Position numbers and translations under genes: made by a program. The notes under the pieces are model-generated. The model ran no database searches, had not been told where the DNA came from, and was given only the letters and a program-made list of their open reading frames with translations. A stretch of 64,000 nt of DNA from Halorussus pelagicus. GTDB lineage: Archaea; Halobacteriota; Halobacteria; Halobacteriales; Haladaptataceae. Shown in pieces: positions 29,191-37,772 of this stretch; within the stretch, counting starts at the first letter, position 1; each line of letters begins with the position of its first letter. The stretch lies in NCBI RefSeq assembly GCF_004087835.1, contig NZ_CP035119.1:2604001-2668000 (forward strand), given 5' to 3'.

Positions 29191-29907
29191 TCAGTCGTCG
29201 CGGCGGAACGCCCGGAGCGTGTCGCGCTTGGTCGCCCGACGTTCGACCTCGGTGAAGCCCAATTCGGTGAAAATCCGGTTCCAATTGCGGTAGTAGAGCG
29301 GGAACTCCTCTTTGACGTAGTTGACTCCTCGCCGGGCTTCCGCCTCGATGCCTTCAGGAACATCGACTTCGGTGTCCGTTTCGCTCTCGGTGCGAGGAGC
29401 GCCCGCACCGCGGTTCGCGTCGTTTTCGTCCGTCTCCTCCGAGTCGTCGTCGCGGTTCTCGTTCTCGACGGTGACGAGCGTGTCAGCGGTGATGCGCGCC
29501 AGTTCCCCGAAGACCGCCTCGTCGTCGGGGTGGATGTGCTGGAGCGTTTCGACGGAGAAGACGGCGTCGAACCGGCCGTCTTCGAATTCCGGGATAAGGT
29601 CCTCGATGGCGTCGTTGTAGAACGTCCCGGCCTCGGCGAGGTCGGGGTAGGCGTCGGCCATCACGTCGAAGGCCTCGTCGTTGATTTCGACGCCGTGGAT
29701 GTCGTCGTAGCCGTGTTCGTGGAGGTGCGCGAGATGACGGCCGGAACTGCACCCGAGTTCGAGGACGGCGGCGTCCGACCCGACGAACGAGTCGAGCAGG
29801 TCCAGAATCCGGTCGCTCGTCTCGTCGGGACCGTAGTAGGCGTAGTAGCTCGGCGAATATTCGCCCGACCGCTCGGCCCACTGGTTTCGGACTTCGTCGG
29901 AATTCAC
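29191..29907 (-). CDS. SAM-dependent methyltransferase
   Basis: A 238-residue class I methyltransferase. The SAM-binding motif AVLELGCSSGRHLAHL (about residues 46-61) is followed by DIHGVEINDEAF and FDAVFSVETLQHIHPDDEAVFGEL, the usual motif II/post-I and motif IV positions. A low-complexity acidic insertion (ENRDDDSEETDEND, about 150-185) interrupts the C-terminal half. The GTG at 29907 gives the most family-like N-terminus (NSDEVRNQWAERSGEYSPSYY). The methyl acceptor is unknown. Confidence 0.8.
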   Translation of the reverse strand: MNSDEVRNQWAERSGEYSPSYYAYYGPDETSDRILDLLDSFVGSDAAVLELGCSSGRHLAHLHEHGYDDIHGVEINDEAFDVMADAYPDLAEAGTFYNDAIEDLIPEFEDGRFDAVFSVETLQHIHPDDEAVFGELARITADTLVTVENENRDDDSEETDENDANRGAGAPRTESETDTEVDVPEGIEAEARRGVNYVKEEFPLYYRNWNRIFTELGFTEVERRATKRDTLRAFRRDD

Positions 29908-30032
29908 TCTTACCGGAAGGTGCTGTGTCGGTAAAGTCCCACCGGCTTCGGGACGCTCGGTCGAGAGTTCGAGTAGTGAACGCTCGGAGGTAATTAGAAC
30001 AACATTTAACACCGGGCGGTGGTGGCACAGTA

Positions 30033-30659
30033 ATGTCAATGATTCATTTGGAGCTGCGAGAACTGCTCGAAGAAAAGACCGGTGTTCTCCTTTTGATTGC
30101 GGGAGGGCTTCTAATAATCCAGATTGCGTCCCCGGCTTTTCCGGATTTCGCCGGGGTCATGCCAACGGAGCGACTACCGGGATGGGTGGGCTTCATTTCC
30201 TCCGCCCTATCACCAGGACTCGTCGGACGTGGACTCTCGTTCGTTGCTTTGTTAGGTCTGTATCACCGCCTGACTTCCGAGACTCCTCGGTTAGCCATTG
30301 GGGGTGTCGCCCTGATGGCACTCACGCCGCTCCTCTTTTTGAGCGGTCTTCTAACCGCTCTCGTTCGCCCGACACCTGAATTTCGGTATCTCTTCTGGCT
30401 TAGTCCTCTGCCGTACATAGCGGGGACTTCACTTTTCGGACTAGCTTTCCTCTGGAAAGACGGTTCCATCCGGTTCGTTGGGATTCCGTTACTGCTCTTC
30501 TCGGGGACGTGGAGTCTGCTATACGCTATTGGCCTGAAGAACGGCGACATTCCGGGATGGTTTCCGTCCGGCGAACTGCTCACGCTGTCGCTGCTTACGA
30601 TGGGATACCTCCTCTACGCGAACTCGACTCCCCACGACGACGGTGCGCTCGCTCCCTGA
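30033..30659 (+). CDS. Hypothetical multi-pass membrane protein
   Basis: A 208-residue protein with about six hydrophobic helices (about residues 17-35, 50-75, 86-108, 120-140, 147-165 and 180-198) and no recognised motif. The pattern GVLLLIAGGLLII... and the regularly spaced helices resemble unassigned haloarchaeal membrane proteins. It is divergent from the methyltransferase and converges with the DNA ligase gene 20 bases away. Third-position G+C is somewhat lower than in its neighbours. Confidence 0.65.
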   Translation: MSMIHLELRELLEEKTGVLLLIAGGLLIIQIASPAFPDFAGVMPTERLPGWVGFISSALSPGLVGRGLSFVALLGLYHRLTSETPRLAIGGVALMALTPLLFLSGLLTALVRPTPEFRYLFWLSPLPYIAGTSLFGLAFLWKDGSIRFVGIPLLLFSGTWSLLYAIGLKNGDIPGWFPSGELLTLSLLTMGYLLYANSTPHDDGALAP

Positions 30660-30678
30660 AACTATCGAGTATCACTTC

Positions 30679-32511
30679 CTACTGCTCGTCGGCCAGTCGC
30701 TCGACGCGCGCCAGCGAATCCGCGCTCTCGGGGTCCTTGTCGTCGCGCACGCCGAGGAATCGCGGGAAGCGCAGGGCATAGCCCGACGAGTAGGTCGGCG
30801 ACTCCTGAATCTCCTCGTACCCCACCTCGAAGACGACCTTCGGGGCGATTTCGACCTCTTGGCCCTCCTGCTTCCGGATGTGCGGTTCCAGCAGGTCGGT
30901 CAAGTCCGCCAGTTCCTCGTCGGTGATTCCGGTGGCGACCTTGCCGAGCGTCTCGAACTCGCCGTTGCTCGCGTCTCCGTCGCCCGCATCCCCATCGGCG
31001 CGCGCCGAGAGCAGAAAGGTTCCGAGGAAACTCGCCCGGCGGCCCTCGCCCCACTCCGCGCCCGTGACCACGAGGTCCAGCGTCTCCACGTCGGGTTTGC
31101 GCTTGAGCCAGTTCTTCCCCCGGCGGCCCGGCGAGTAGGTCGAGTCGGGGTTCTTCAGCATGATTCCCTCGTGGCCCGCGTCGAGGGCTTTGGTCTCGAT
31201 GCTGGCGATTTCGTCGGCGTCGTCCGCGAGGTGAAGCGACGAGACCACCGACTCGCCGGACCCGTCCTCGGCGTCGAAAATCGCGTCCAGTCGCTCGTGG
31301 CGCTCGGGTAGGGGCGTCCGGAGCAGGTCGTCGCCAGCGGCGTGCAGGCAGTCGAACGCGAACAGGTCGAGTTCGACCTCCTCGCGGGCGCGGGCAACGT
31401 CGTGCTTCCGACGGAAGCGCCGCAGGACCTCCTGAAACGGCAGGGGGTCGCCGTCCTCGGTGGCGACGACTTCGCCGTCGAGGATGGCCGGAGCGTCCAG
31501 ATTCGCCTCGACCTCCTCGACGACTTCGGGGAGGGCGTCGGTCACGTCCTCCATGTTCCGCGAGAAGATTGCGACCTCGCGGGCGTTGTCTCGGTTGCGG
31601 CCCTCGCCCCCGGCGGCGTCGGCGCTCCGGGTCGGGTCAGCGGAATCGTCGGCGGCGTCCCACCCCAACCCCTCGGGGTCGTAGTGAATCTGGACGCGAG
31701 CGCCGTCGTACTTCCACTCGACCGCGACCTCCTCCCAATCTTCGAGCGCGTCGCCGACGGTCCCGGCCTGCGCCAGCATCGCCTGCACCGGCCGACCGAC
31801 TTCGAGGTCCAGTTCCGCGAGTCCCGACTCGCCCTCCTCGCGGGCGACGCGGGCCACCTCGCCGTAGTCGTTCGACACCTGCAACGCGCGCTCGACGGAT
31901 TCGACGGGCACGTCGAAGGCCCCGGCGACGGCGTCCCTGACGGTGCCCTCGCCGACGCCGATGCGCATCTCCGAGAGGACGAGTCTGGCGAGATAGCGCG
32001 CCTCGACCGCGTCCGCGCGGTTGAACAGCGCGAACAGGATGTCTATCTTCGTGTCCTGACTGCCCGAGCCTTCCGCCGCCGCGAGCGCGTCGAGTTCGTC
32101 GGCGACCTCGGCGACAGTGAGGTCGTTCGCGCCGCTCGTTCCAGACCCGTCGCTCGCGCCCGTCCCGCTCGCTCCCCCGCCGGTGAACGCTCCGAGACCC
32201 TGCTGGCCGCCGAAGTCGTAGCTCGCGGCCACCTCGCCGATATCGCCCACCTCGGCAAGTCGGTCCTCCACGTCGTCGGCCGAGACGTTGGTCCCGGCGG
32301 CCCGCGCGATGGCCTCGTAGCAGTAGTTCGGCCCGATGTCGAGGGTCCGCGAGGCCCAGGCTGGGAAGACGCGGCCCTGCACGAACCGGGCCAGCACGGG
32401 GAGGTCATCGGTCGCGCCCTCGAACAGGTGCGTGACCTGCTCGGTAATCTCGGTGTCGGCGCTCAACTCCTCGATTTCGGCGGCGATGTCGGCGAACTCC
32501 CCGAATTGCAT
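30679..32511 (-). CDS. lig: ATP-dependent DNA ligase
   Basis: A 610-residue archaeal/eukaryotic-type DNA ligase that seals nicks in replication and repair. The adenylated lysine is K267 in EWKYDGARVQIH; further nucleotidyltransferase motifs include NPDSTYSPGRRGKNWLKRKP. The N-terminal DNA-binding domain is residues 1-240, with a Gly/Ser-rich linker at about 100-128, and the C-terminal OB domain ends with the conserved ALRFPRF element. ATG 32511 is supported by a TATA box 28 bases upstream; a long open extension beyond it runs through repeat C and is spurious. Confidence 0.95.
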   Translation of the reverse strand: MQFGEFADIAAEIEELSADTEITEQVTHLFEGATDDLPVLARFVQGRVFPAWASRTLDIGPNYCYEAIARAAGTNVSADDVEDRLAEVGDIGEVAASYDFGGQQGLGAFTGGGASGTGASDGSGTSGANDLTVAEVADELDALAAAEGSGSQDTKIDILFALFNRADAVEARYLARLVLSEMRIGVGEGTVRDAVAGAFDVPVESVERALQVSNDYGEVARVAREEGESGLAELDLEVGRPVQAMLAQAGTVGDALEDWEEVAVEWKYDGARVQIHYDPEGLGWDAADDSADPTRSADAAGGEGRNRDNAREVAIFSRNMEDVTDALPEVVEEVEANLDAPAILDGEVVATEDGDPLPFQEVLRRFRRKHDVARAREEVELDLFAFDCLHAAGDDLLRTPLPERHERLDAIFDAEDGSGESVVSSLHLADDADEIASIETKALDAGHEGIMLKNPDSTYSPGRRGKNWLKRKPDVETLDLVVTGAEWGEGRRASFLGTFLLSARADGDAGDGDASNGEFETLGKVATGITDEELADLTDLLEPHIRKQEGQEVEIAPKVVFEVGYEEIQESPTYSSGYALRFPRFLGVRDDKDPESADSLARVERLADEQ

Positions 32512-32534
32512 CGTCCGTGGGTAGTCGATAGGTC

Positions 32535-32543
32535 GGATTAAGC
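32535..32543 (-). promoter_or_regulatory. TATA box for DNA ligase
   Basis: On the minus strand GCTTAATCC is centred 28 bases before the ATG at 32511, a leaderless arrangement. Confidence 0.65.
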
Positions 32544-32674
32544 AATTCGACTCCCGCTTCGTCGTGTGGGTTGACTGGGAGTTCGTGGTCGATTCGTCGT
32601 GTACGAGGCCGAGATGTGAATCGAGTCGGAGAGCAATGAGGTGAACGTCGAGAGAGAAACGAGTGGACCGTCGA

Positions 32675-32865
32675 GAGGAAGCTAGCGTCAGGCGTGAGCA
32701 ACTCATACCGCCACCGCACAGCACCGCGACCGCATCAGCCTCACGCCTCCCCAACCTCGGCGGCCGCATCCGCGGCCGCCGTCCCTCGCGCGGATGGGCG
32801 TGGCGCATGAACGCGCCACGCCCGCACGCGCCGACCGCAGTGGAAACGAAGACTGTCAGAAACTC
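32675..32865 (-). repeat. Intergenic repeat element, copy C
   Basis: Minus-oriented copy. It carries the 22-nt family core at 32731-32752 exactly, an 18-nt match at 32783-32800 to copy A, a perfect palindrome of 10-bp arms around ATCC at 32758-32781, and the CTAGC tail module at about 32679-32689. It fills the gap between the ligase promoter and the 3' end of the chorismate-utilising gene. No protein is supported here. Confidence 0.7.
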
Positions 32866-32880
32866 TCCGAAATCCCCCGC

Positions 32881-34356
32881 TCACTCCTCGACGGCCAACT
32901 CCGCCTCGTCGCCGAGCGCGTCGTCCATCGCGCGGACCAGCGCCCGGCCCTTCGCCAGCGTCTCCTCGTGTTCGTCGTCGGGGTCCGAATCGTGGACGAT
33001 GCCCGCGCCGACCCGCAGATAATACTGCTCGCCCGCCCGGACCAGCGTCCGGATGGTCATGTTCAGCGTGGCGCGCTCGTCGAACCCGACGGCGCCGATA
33101 GCGCCGGTGTAGGGACCGCGCCGGGTCGATTCGAGTTCGTCGATTATCTCCATTGTCCGGGGTTTGGGGGCACCCGTGATGGTCCCGCCGGGGAAGACGG
33201 CGGCGATGGCGTCCGCGACCGAGGCGTCCTCGCGGCGACGCCCGACGACCTTCGAGACGGTGTGCATCACCTCGGAGTAGCGGTCGATACGCCGGTACTC
33301 CGAGACCTCGACCGACCCGAACTCACAGACCTTCCCGAGGTCGTTGCGCTCCAAATCGACCAGCATCGCGTGTTCGGCGTGTTCCTTCTCGCTGTCGAGC
33401 AGTTCGCGCTCCAGTCGTCGGTCGTCCGCGGGCGTCTCGCCGCGCGGCCGGGTCCCGGCGATGGGTTCGGTCACGAGACGATCGCCCGCGCAGTCTATCA
33501 GGAGTTCCGGACTTGCCGAGACCAGATCGACGCCGGGGAACTCCACCATCGCGGAGTACGGCGCGGGGTTCACCCACCGGAGCGCCGCGAACGCCGAGAC
33601 GGGGTGGACCGCCGCGGGCGCGACGAGTCGCTGGGAGATATTCGCCTGAAACGTCTCGCCGTCGCGGACGTACGCCTTGGTCCGGCGCACGCGCTCGGCG
33701 TACTCCTCGCGGCCGACCTCGTTGCGGAACGTCGCCGTCTCGGCGTCGGCGGGCGGGTCTTCGACCTGCGGGTCGCCCTCGCTCGCCCGCCGCGCGAGGT
33801 CGCGGGCGCGCTCGACCGCCCGGCGGTAGAGTTCGGCCGCGTCGTCATCCGGCGCGACTCGCGGACAGCAGGTGACTCGTAACTCCGTCTCGCCCCCGTC
33901 GCGCGGTTCGCGCCACGACGCCACGCGGTCGTAGACGCCCAACTGAAGCCGCGGGAGGTCGCGGTCGTCGTCGGTCGTGTCGGGTAGTTCCTCCAACTCG
34001 CGGGCGAGGTCGTAGGAGAACCACCCGAGCGCGCCGCAGGGGTAGGGCACGTCGCAGTCCCCGCGGACCAGTCGCTCCTCGCCGAGCAGGTCGTCCAGCG
34101 CGGCGAACCCCTCCGGCGTTGCGTCCGAGGCGTCGGTCCGGACCCATCGCTCGGGGTCGGTGGCGAAGTAGCCCCACCCGTCCTGTCCGCCGGTCGTTTC
34201 GAGGTAGACGCCCCCTTCCTCGTTGCGCGCGCGCCGGTAGGCGTCGTACGGGTCGCCGACCGCGGTCCGGACTTCGACCGGGATTCGGGCGGGCGCGTCG
34301 AGAGTCGCGGCGAGAGTTTCGAAGGACTCGCGGGAACTGACCGTTCGAATCGTCAC
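32881..34356 (-). CDS. pabB: Chorismate-utilising synthase component I (PabB/TrpE-like)
   Basis: A 491-residue chorismate-binding enzyme. The catalytic region shows EPIAGTRPRG, LVDLERNDLG, MHTVSKVVG, FPGGTITGAPKPRTMEII and YTGAIG, all intact. The N-terminal domain (1-200) is short and lacks the usual tryptophan-binding LLES motif, favouring aminodeoxychorismate synthase (folate route) over anthranilate synthase. No PabA-type glutaminase or PabC lyase gene is adjacent; where they often follow, copy C of the intergenic repeat is found. PabB versus TrpE is an inference. Confidence 0.8.
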   Translation of the reverse strand: MTIRTVSSRESFETLAATLDAPARIPVEVRTAVGDPYDAYRRARNEEGGVYLETTGGQDGWGYFATDPERWVRTDASDATPEGFAALDDLLGEERLVRGDCDVPYPCGALGWFSYDLARELEELPDTTDDDRDLPRLQLGVYDRVASWREPRDGGETELRVTCCPRVAPDDDAAELYRRAVERARDLARRASEGDPQVEDPPADAETATFRNEVGREEYAERVRRTKAYVRDGETFQANISQRLVAPAAVHPVSAFAALRWVNPAPYSAMVEFPGVDLVSASPELLIDCAGDRLVTEPIAGTRPRGETPADDRRLERELLDSEKEHAEHAMLVDLERNDLGKVCEFGSVEVSEYRRIDRYSEVMHTVSKVVGRRREDASVADAIAAVFPGGTITGAPKPRTMEIIDELESTRRGPYTGAIGAVGFDERATLNMTIRTLVRAGEQYYLRVGAGIVHDSDPDDEHEETLAKGRALVRAMDDALGDEAELAVEE

Positions 34357-34520
34357 GAGAGAGCGTACCGCGGCGGCGGTTATTTCGTTTCGGGTTTCGG
34401 CTTACCGAGACAGCGAAAGACGCGATACCGACCCGAAAGTCCGCGCTCAATGGTATGAGTACGGTTCCCGAACGTACCCCTCATAGTAGCCTTTTCCCGT
34501 TGCTCGCTCGCGTCTCCGAT

Positions 34521-35192
34521 ATGAGTTCTGCGAGGGGAGACTACGCCGCGGCAGTTCGGAGACTGACCGAAACGTACCTCGACGGGGTGACCGACACGAC
34601 CGCCCACCTCCCGGACGCGCTTGACGCCTACGGAACCGACCCGGCCGCGTTCGAGGAAGCGGTCGAGCGCGTCGCCGAGCACGAATCGGCCTGCGACACC
34701 GCGCTTCGAGAGCTGCGAGGGACCGTCCGCGAGTCGATGCCGCCGAACTACACCGAGATGTATCTCCGCGTGGACGACGTGGCCAGACTCTACGCCGCCA
34801 TCGACGCGGTGCCGAATCGCGCGGAGGGATTCGTTCGAGAGCTACACGCTATCACCCCGGAACTGGGCGATTCGGCGCGGACGACGCTCCGAGAGATGGC
34901 GATGCTGACCGCCGAGGCGGCCGCAGAGTTGGCCGCGGCGACGACCGCCTACGTCGAGCAGTTGGTCGGCGAGAGCGCGGCGGTCTCGGTCACCGACGCG
35001 GTTGACCGGGTGGCCGACCTCGAAAGCGAGTGCGACGGCCTGAAACACGACGCGCTCGCGGCGGCCTTCGAGGGGCGGCCGACCGCGGAGGCGCTCGTGG
35101 TCCGGGAGTTAATCTTGAAACTCGACGCCGCGATGGACGCCGTGGAGGACGCGGCCGAACATCTGCTGTTCGTCGCCAGCGCGGACGTGTAG
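34521..35192 (+). CDS. DUF47/PhoU-like protein
   Basis: A 223-residue all-helical protein of the DUF47 family, related to PhoU phosphate-signalling proteins. Characteristic features are paired helices with HESACDTALRELRGTV and ESECDGLKHDALAAAFE, which carry metal-binding E-x3-D/E-type patterns. Such proteins usually accompany PiT phosphate transporters, but none is adjacent. ATG 34521 (MSSARGDYAAAV) is preferred; an upstream ATG at 34455 would add 22 less conserved residues. Confidence 0.75.
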   Translation: MSSARGDYAAAVRRLTETYLDGVTDTTAHLPDALDAYGTDPAAFEEAVERVAEHESACDTALRELRGTVRESMPPNYTEMYLRVDDVARLYAAIDAVPNRAEGFVRELHAITPELGDSARTTLREMAMLTAEAAAELAAATTAYVEQLVGESAAVSVTDAVDRVADLESECDGLKHDALAAAFEGRPTAEALVVRELILKLDAAMDAVEDAAEHLLFVASADV

Positions 35193-35266
35193 CCTCGGTC
35201 GTCGCAGTGGCGAAACACGGGGTTGTCGGAGTGAGAGCGCGAAAAATCGGGAAATGCGTACGCCGA

Positions 35267-35725
35267 CTAGACGTTGACTTCAGACTCGCCGATGACCGCC
35301 GTCTTGTCGCTACCGGACGCTTTCCAGATGATTTTCACTGCGTCGCCGTCCGAGAAGGAACTGCTGTTGACGGTGAGACCGTCACCAGCAGTAATATCTT
35401 CGTTCGGGAAGGAACTGTTATCTGAACTGCTCACTACAAGACCACCGTTGCCGTAGACGTTCTGTCCACCGACAGTAACGTTCACTTGGTCGGCCGCAAC
35501 GGAGTCCCCACCGTCGTGAACTGTATCCACAGTGATATTGCCGCTAGATTGGCTATAGTCGAAACTGAACGTCGCACTCGGACTCGCCTGATTCACGCGG
35601 TCGCCGAGACCGAGGACGAACGTACCGATGACGGCGGCGAGGATGACCGTAATCGCCACCATCAGGATGACGCCGATGACCGGCGAGACGGCGTCCTCGT
35701 CACCGAACAAGTTTTTCAGCTCCAT
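35267..35725 (-). CDS. Type IV pilin (second of tandem pair)
   Basis: A 152-residue prepilin-like protein. The N-terminus [20 protein letters not shown] is followed by a hydrophobic [21 protein letters not shown] helix, the haloarchaeal type IV pilin class III signal in which a prepilin peptidase cleaves just before the helix. The C-terminal domain is Ser/Asn-rich with several N-x-S/T sites, suited to surface display. It follows the other pilin gene with a two-base gap, so they form one unit. Probable role: surface adhesion pili. Confidence 0.88.
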   Translation of the reverse strand: MELKNLFGDEDAVSPVIGVILMVAITVILAAVIGTFVLGLGDRVNQASPSATFSFDYSQSSGNITVDTVHDGGDSVAADQVNVTVGGQNVYGNGGLVVSSSDNSSFPNEDITAGDGLTVNSSSFSDGDAVKIIWKASGSDKTAVIGESEVNV

Positions 35726-35727
35726 CG

Positions 35728-36207
35728 TCAGAGCGACACCTCGGACTCGCCAACGACAGCCGTCTTGTCGCTACCCGAAGCACTCCAAATGACTTTCACC
35801 GTGTCGCCGTCGCTCATGAAGCTACCGTCTTCCTGAATGTCGAGGGTATTGCCAGCGGTGATTTTCTTTCCAGACCATCCATCACTGCCTCCGGCACTGA
35901 TGAAGTTGTTCTCATAACCTGTACCGTTCCACGCAGTGCTACTGTTAATCTGAACGCTAAGTTGGTCCGCCTCAACACCGTCACCGCCGTCGTGAGTGAT
36001 GTTCACGTAGTCTCCGTTCGTTCCGCCAGCAGTCCCGTAATTGAAACTAAACTGTGAGTTCGGACTCGCCTGACTCACTCGGTCGCCGAGACCGAGAACG
36101 AACGTTCCAATCACCGCGGCCAGAATCACCGTAATCGCCACCATCAGGATGACGCCGATGACCGGCGAGACTGCGCCGTCGTCTTCGAATAGTGCTTTGA
36201 GTTTCAT
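35728..36207 (-). CDS. Type IV pilin (first of tandem pair)
   Basis: A 159-residue pilin paralogue of the next gene. [20 protein letters not shown] and the same hydrophobic helix open the protein, and both paralogues end in an [26 protein letters not shown] motif, showing a tandem duplication with a diverged centre. ATG 36207 is chosen to give the short positively charged leader typical of prepilins; an upstream ATG adds nine residues. No assembly ATPase or membrane platform gene is nearby, so it relies on one elsewhere. Confidence 0.87.
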   Translation of the reverse strand: MKLKALFEDDGAVSPVIGVILMVAITVILAAVIGTFVLGLGDRVSQASPNSQFSFNYGTAGGTNGDYVNITHDGGDGVEADQLSVQINSSTAWNGTGYENNFISAGGSDGWSGKKITAGNTLDIQEDGSFMSDGDTVKVIWSASGSDKTAVVGESEVSL

Positions 36208-36256
36208 GTTTCGTATTTCTCTGTTTTCCGTCACGTTATCACCCGTGAGAAGCGGC

Positions 36257-36272
36257 CATATACTTTATTATA
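36257..36272 (-). promoter_or_regulatory. TATA-like region for the pilin pair
   Basis: The minus strand reads TATAATAAAGTATATG here, about 50-60 bases before the pilin ATG, so a short leader of about 25-35 nt is expected. Confidence 0.5.
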
Positions 36273-36447
36273 CCGACGCCGCATGGTACGTTCGTCGGCG
36301 GGGGACCGCCAAAGCCGCCCCGAACCGGCACTTCTCCCGAGATGATACGTGCTTAGTTGCGACGTTCGCATTCCCCCTATATAAATACTTGCTTAATTGA
36401 AAACAGAATTATAGTCGTTGATATCTTGCCGAATCGGACACCGACAA

Positions 36448-36489
36448 ATGAGTTACACCTCTGGAGAATCCAGAAACGCTCAGATTTAA
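36448..36489 (+). CDS. Possible 13-residue micro-ORF
   Basis: ATG 36448 opens MSYTSGESRNAQI, ending at TAA 36487-36489 within the TATA box of the next gene. A strong TATA-like CTATATAAATAC lies about 60-70 bases upstream (about 36375-36390) on the plus strand, so this region may be transcribed separately. Coding function is unproven. Confidence 0.2.
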   Translation: MSYTSGESRNAQI

Positions 36490-36490
36490 G
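36483..36490 (+). promoter_or_regulatory. TATA box for the HNH-associated repeat gene
   Basis: GATTTAAG is centred 30 bases before the ATG at 36517. Confidence 0.65.
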
Positions 36491-36516
36491 ACTTCTCGCT
36501 CAAACGTAACGACCAG

Positions 36517-37074
36517 ATGAGCCAGCAAGTCACTCCGGAGACGCTCCGGTCCGCACTTCAGTCGCTGGCCGCCCGGCTCGGCAAGACGCCGACCGTGGTG
36601 GACATGCACGAGGAGGGCGAGTACGCGCCGGAGCGCTATCAGGAAGTCTTCGGAGGCTGGAACGAGGCGCTGGAGGCGGCCGGGTTGGACCCCGACGAGA
36701 TGGGTAGCAAGCGCATTCCCGACAGAGAACTACTGGCCGAGCTTCAGCGGCTCTACACCGAGCTGGGCGAGCCGCCGACCCAGCGGGACATGACCGACCA
36801 CGGCGAGTATTCGAACCGGACCTATCAGCTCCGGTTCGGTAGCTGGTCGAACGCGCTCCGCGAGGCGATGCTCGACACCAACGACGGCATCTCCGAGACC
36901 GAACTTCTCCGGGAGATAGAGCGTCTCACCGACGAACTCGGCCGCTCCCCGAAGGCCGCCGAGATGGACGACCGGGGCCAGTACGCCCCCGTGACCTACC
37001 ACCGACGGTTCGGGTCGTGGCGTCGGGCGCTCACCGAAGCGGACCTCGAAAGCGTCTCCGGCGACGACGACTGA
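36517..37074 (+). CDS. Homing-endonuclease-associated repeat protein (nuclease-free)
   Basis: A 185-residue protein made almost entirely of three repeats of about 55-60 residues (about 7-58, 66-118 and 126-176), each with the pattern L..LQ.L...LG..PT..DM...GEY....Y...FGSW..AL.EA. This is the DNA-binding repeat often fused to HNH homing endonucleases. No HNH, LAGLIDADG or GIY-YIG nuclease motif is present, so it is more likely a sequence-specific DNA-binding protein, perhaps a regulator. It is divergent from the pilin pair with an A+T-rich 309-base gap. Confidence 0.8.
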   Translation: MSQQVTPETLRSALQSLAARLGKTPTVVDMHEEGEYAPERYQEVFGGWNEALEAAGLDPDEMGSKRIPDRELLAELQRLYTELGEPPTQRDMTDHGEYSNRTYQLRFGSWSNALREAMLDTNDGISETELLREIERLTDELGRSPKAAEMDDRGQYAPVTYHRRFGSWRRALTEADLESVSGDDD

Positions 37075-37104
37075 CGGCGTCGCGCAACGCGACTCGTTGT
37101 GGAC

Positions 37105-37701
37105 CTATCCGTCGCCCGCGAACTCCTCGTAGGAGATGGACCCTCGGTCCACGATGTCTTGGGGCGCGGGCACCTCGCCGTCCGGCGGGTTCCCCTCAAC
37201 GCCGCCGGGTTGTCCACAGACGATTCGCGCGACCATCCCCAGCGTCTTGTGCGGGATGCAAAAGTAGTCGTAGGTGCCCTCCACCTCGAAGGTGTGGCTG
37301 AAGGTGCCGCCCTGCTCGGTGATGATTTCGCTGTTCCACGGCTCCGCGTCGTCCGGAATGCGGGTGACTTCCGCGCTGCCCGTCCCCTCGGCGTAAGCCG
37401 TCGCAGAGTGGGACCCCGACTGGTTGACCCACTCGACAGTCGTCCCCGGTTCGACGAACAGGCCGATGGGGTCGAAGTAGTAGTTGGTCCCCTCGCTAAT
37501 CATGGCGACCTGCACGGGTCCGCCATCCTCGGTCGTCGTTCCGTCCGTCTCGGCCGCGTCCTCGGCAGTCGTCCCCGCCGGGGTCGTCTCCGTCGTCGTC
37601 CCTTCAGCGCCGTCTCCCGACGGCGCGTTACACCCTGCGAGGCCCGTAAGTCCGCCCACCGCGACTGTCCCCCCGCCTTTCACGAACGTTCGTCGTTTCA
37701 T
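37105..37701 (-). CDS. Halocyanin-like cupredoxin lipoprotein
   Basis: A 198-residue exported copper protein. KRRTFVKGGGTVAVGGLTGLAGC is a Tat signal with lipobox Cys at residue 24, followed by a Thr/Glu-rich linker (about 28-62). The cupredoxin domain has ligands His in SGSHSATAYAE and Cys, His and Met in YFCIPHKTLGM. A C-terminal extension (about 165-198, GGVEGNPPDGEVPAPQDIVDR...) is absent from the window's other cupredoxin and may contact a partner. ATG 37701 is used; the longer open frame upstream is antisense to the M48 gene region. Confidence 0.9.
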   Translation of the reverse strand: MKRRTFVKGGGTVAVGGLTGLAGCNAPSGDGAEGTTTETTPAGTTAEDAAETDGTTTEDGGPVQVAMISEGTNYYFDPIGLFVEPGTTVEWVNQSGSHSATAYAEGTGSAEVTRIPDDAEPWNSEIITEQGGTFSHTFEVEGTYDYFCIPHKTLGMVARIVCGQPGGVEGNPPDGEVPAPQDIVDRGSISYEEFAGDG

Positions 37702-37772
37702 AGCAGTGGTACTAGGGAAGCGAGCGAAATAACGGATTCGGCCGGTGGACTCGCTCGGGACCTCCCGGCAGC

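Noticed and set aside
32663-33022. Plus-strand frame running through repeat copy C
   Set aside because: It starts within the repeat and overlaps the PabB-like 3' end antisense; protein composition is not gene-like.
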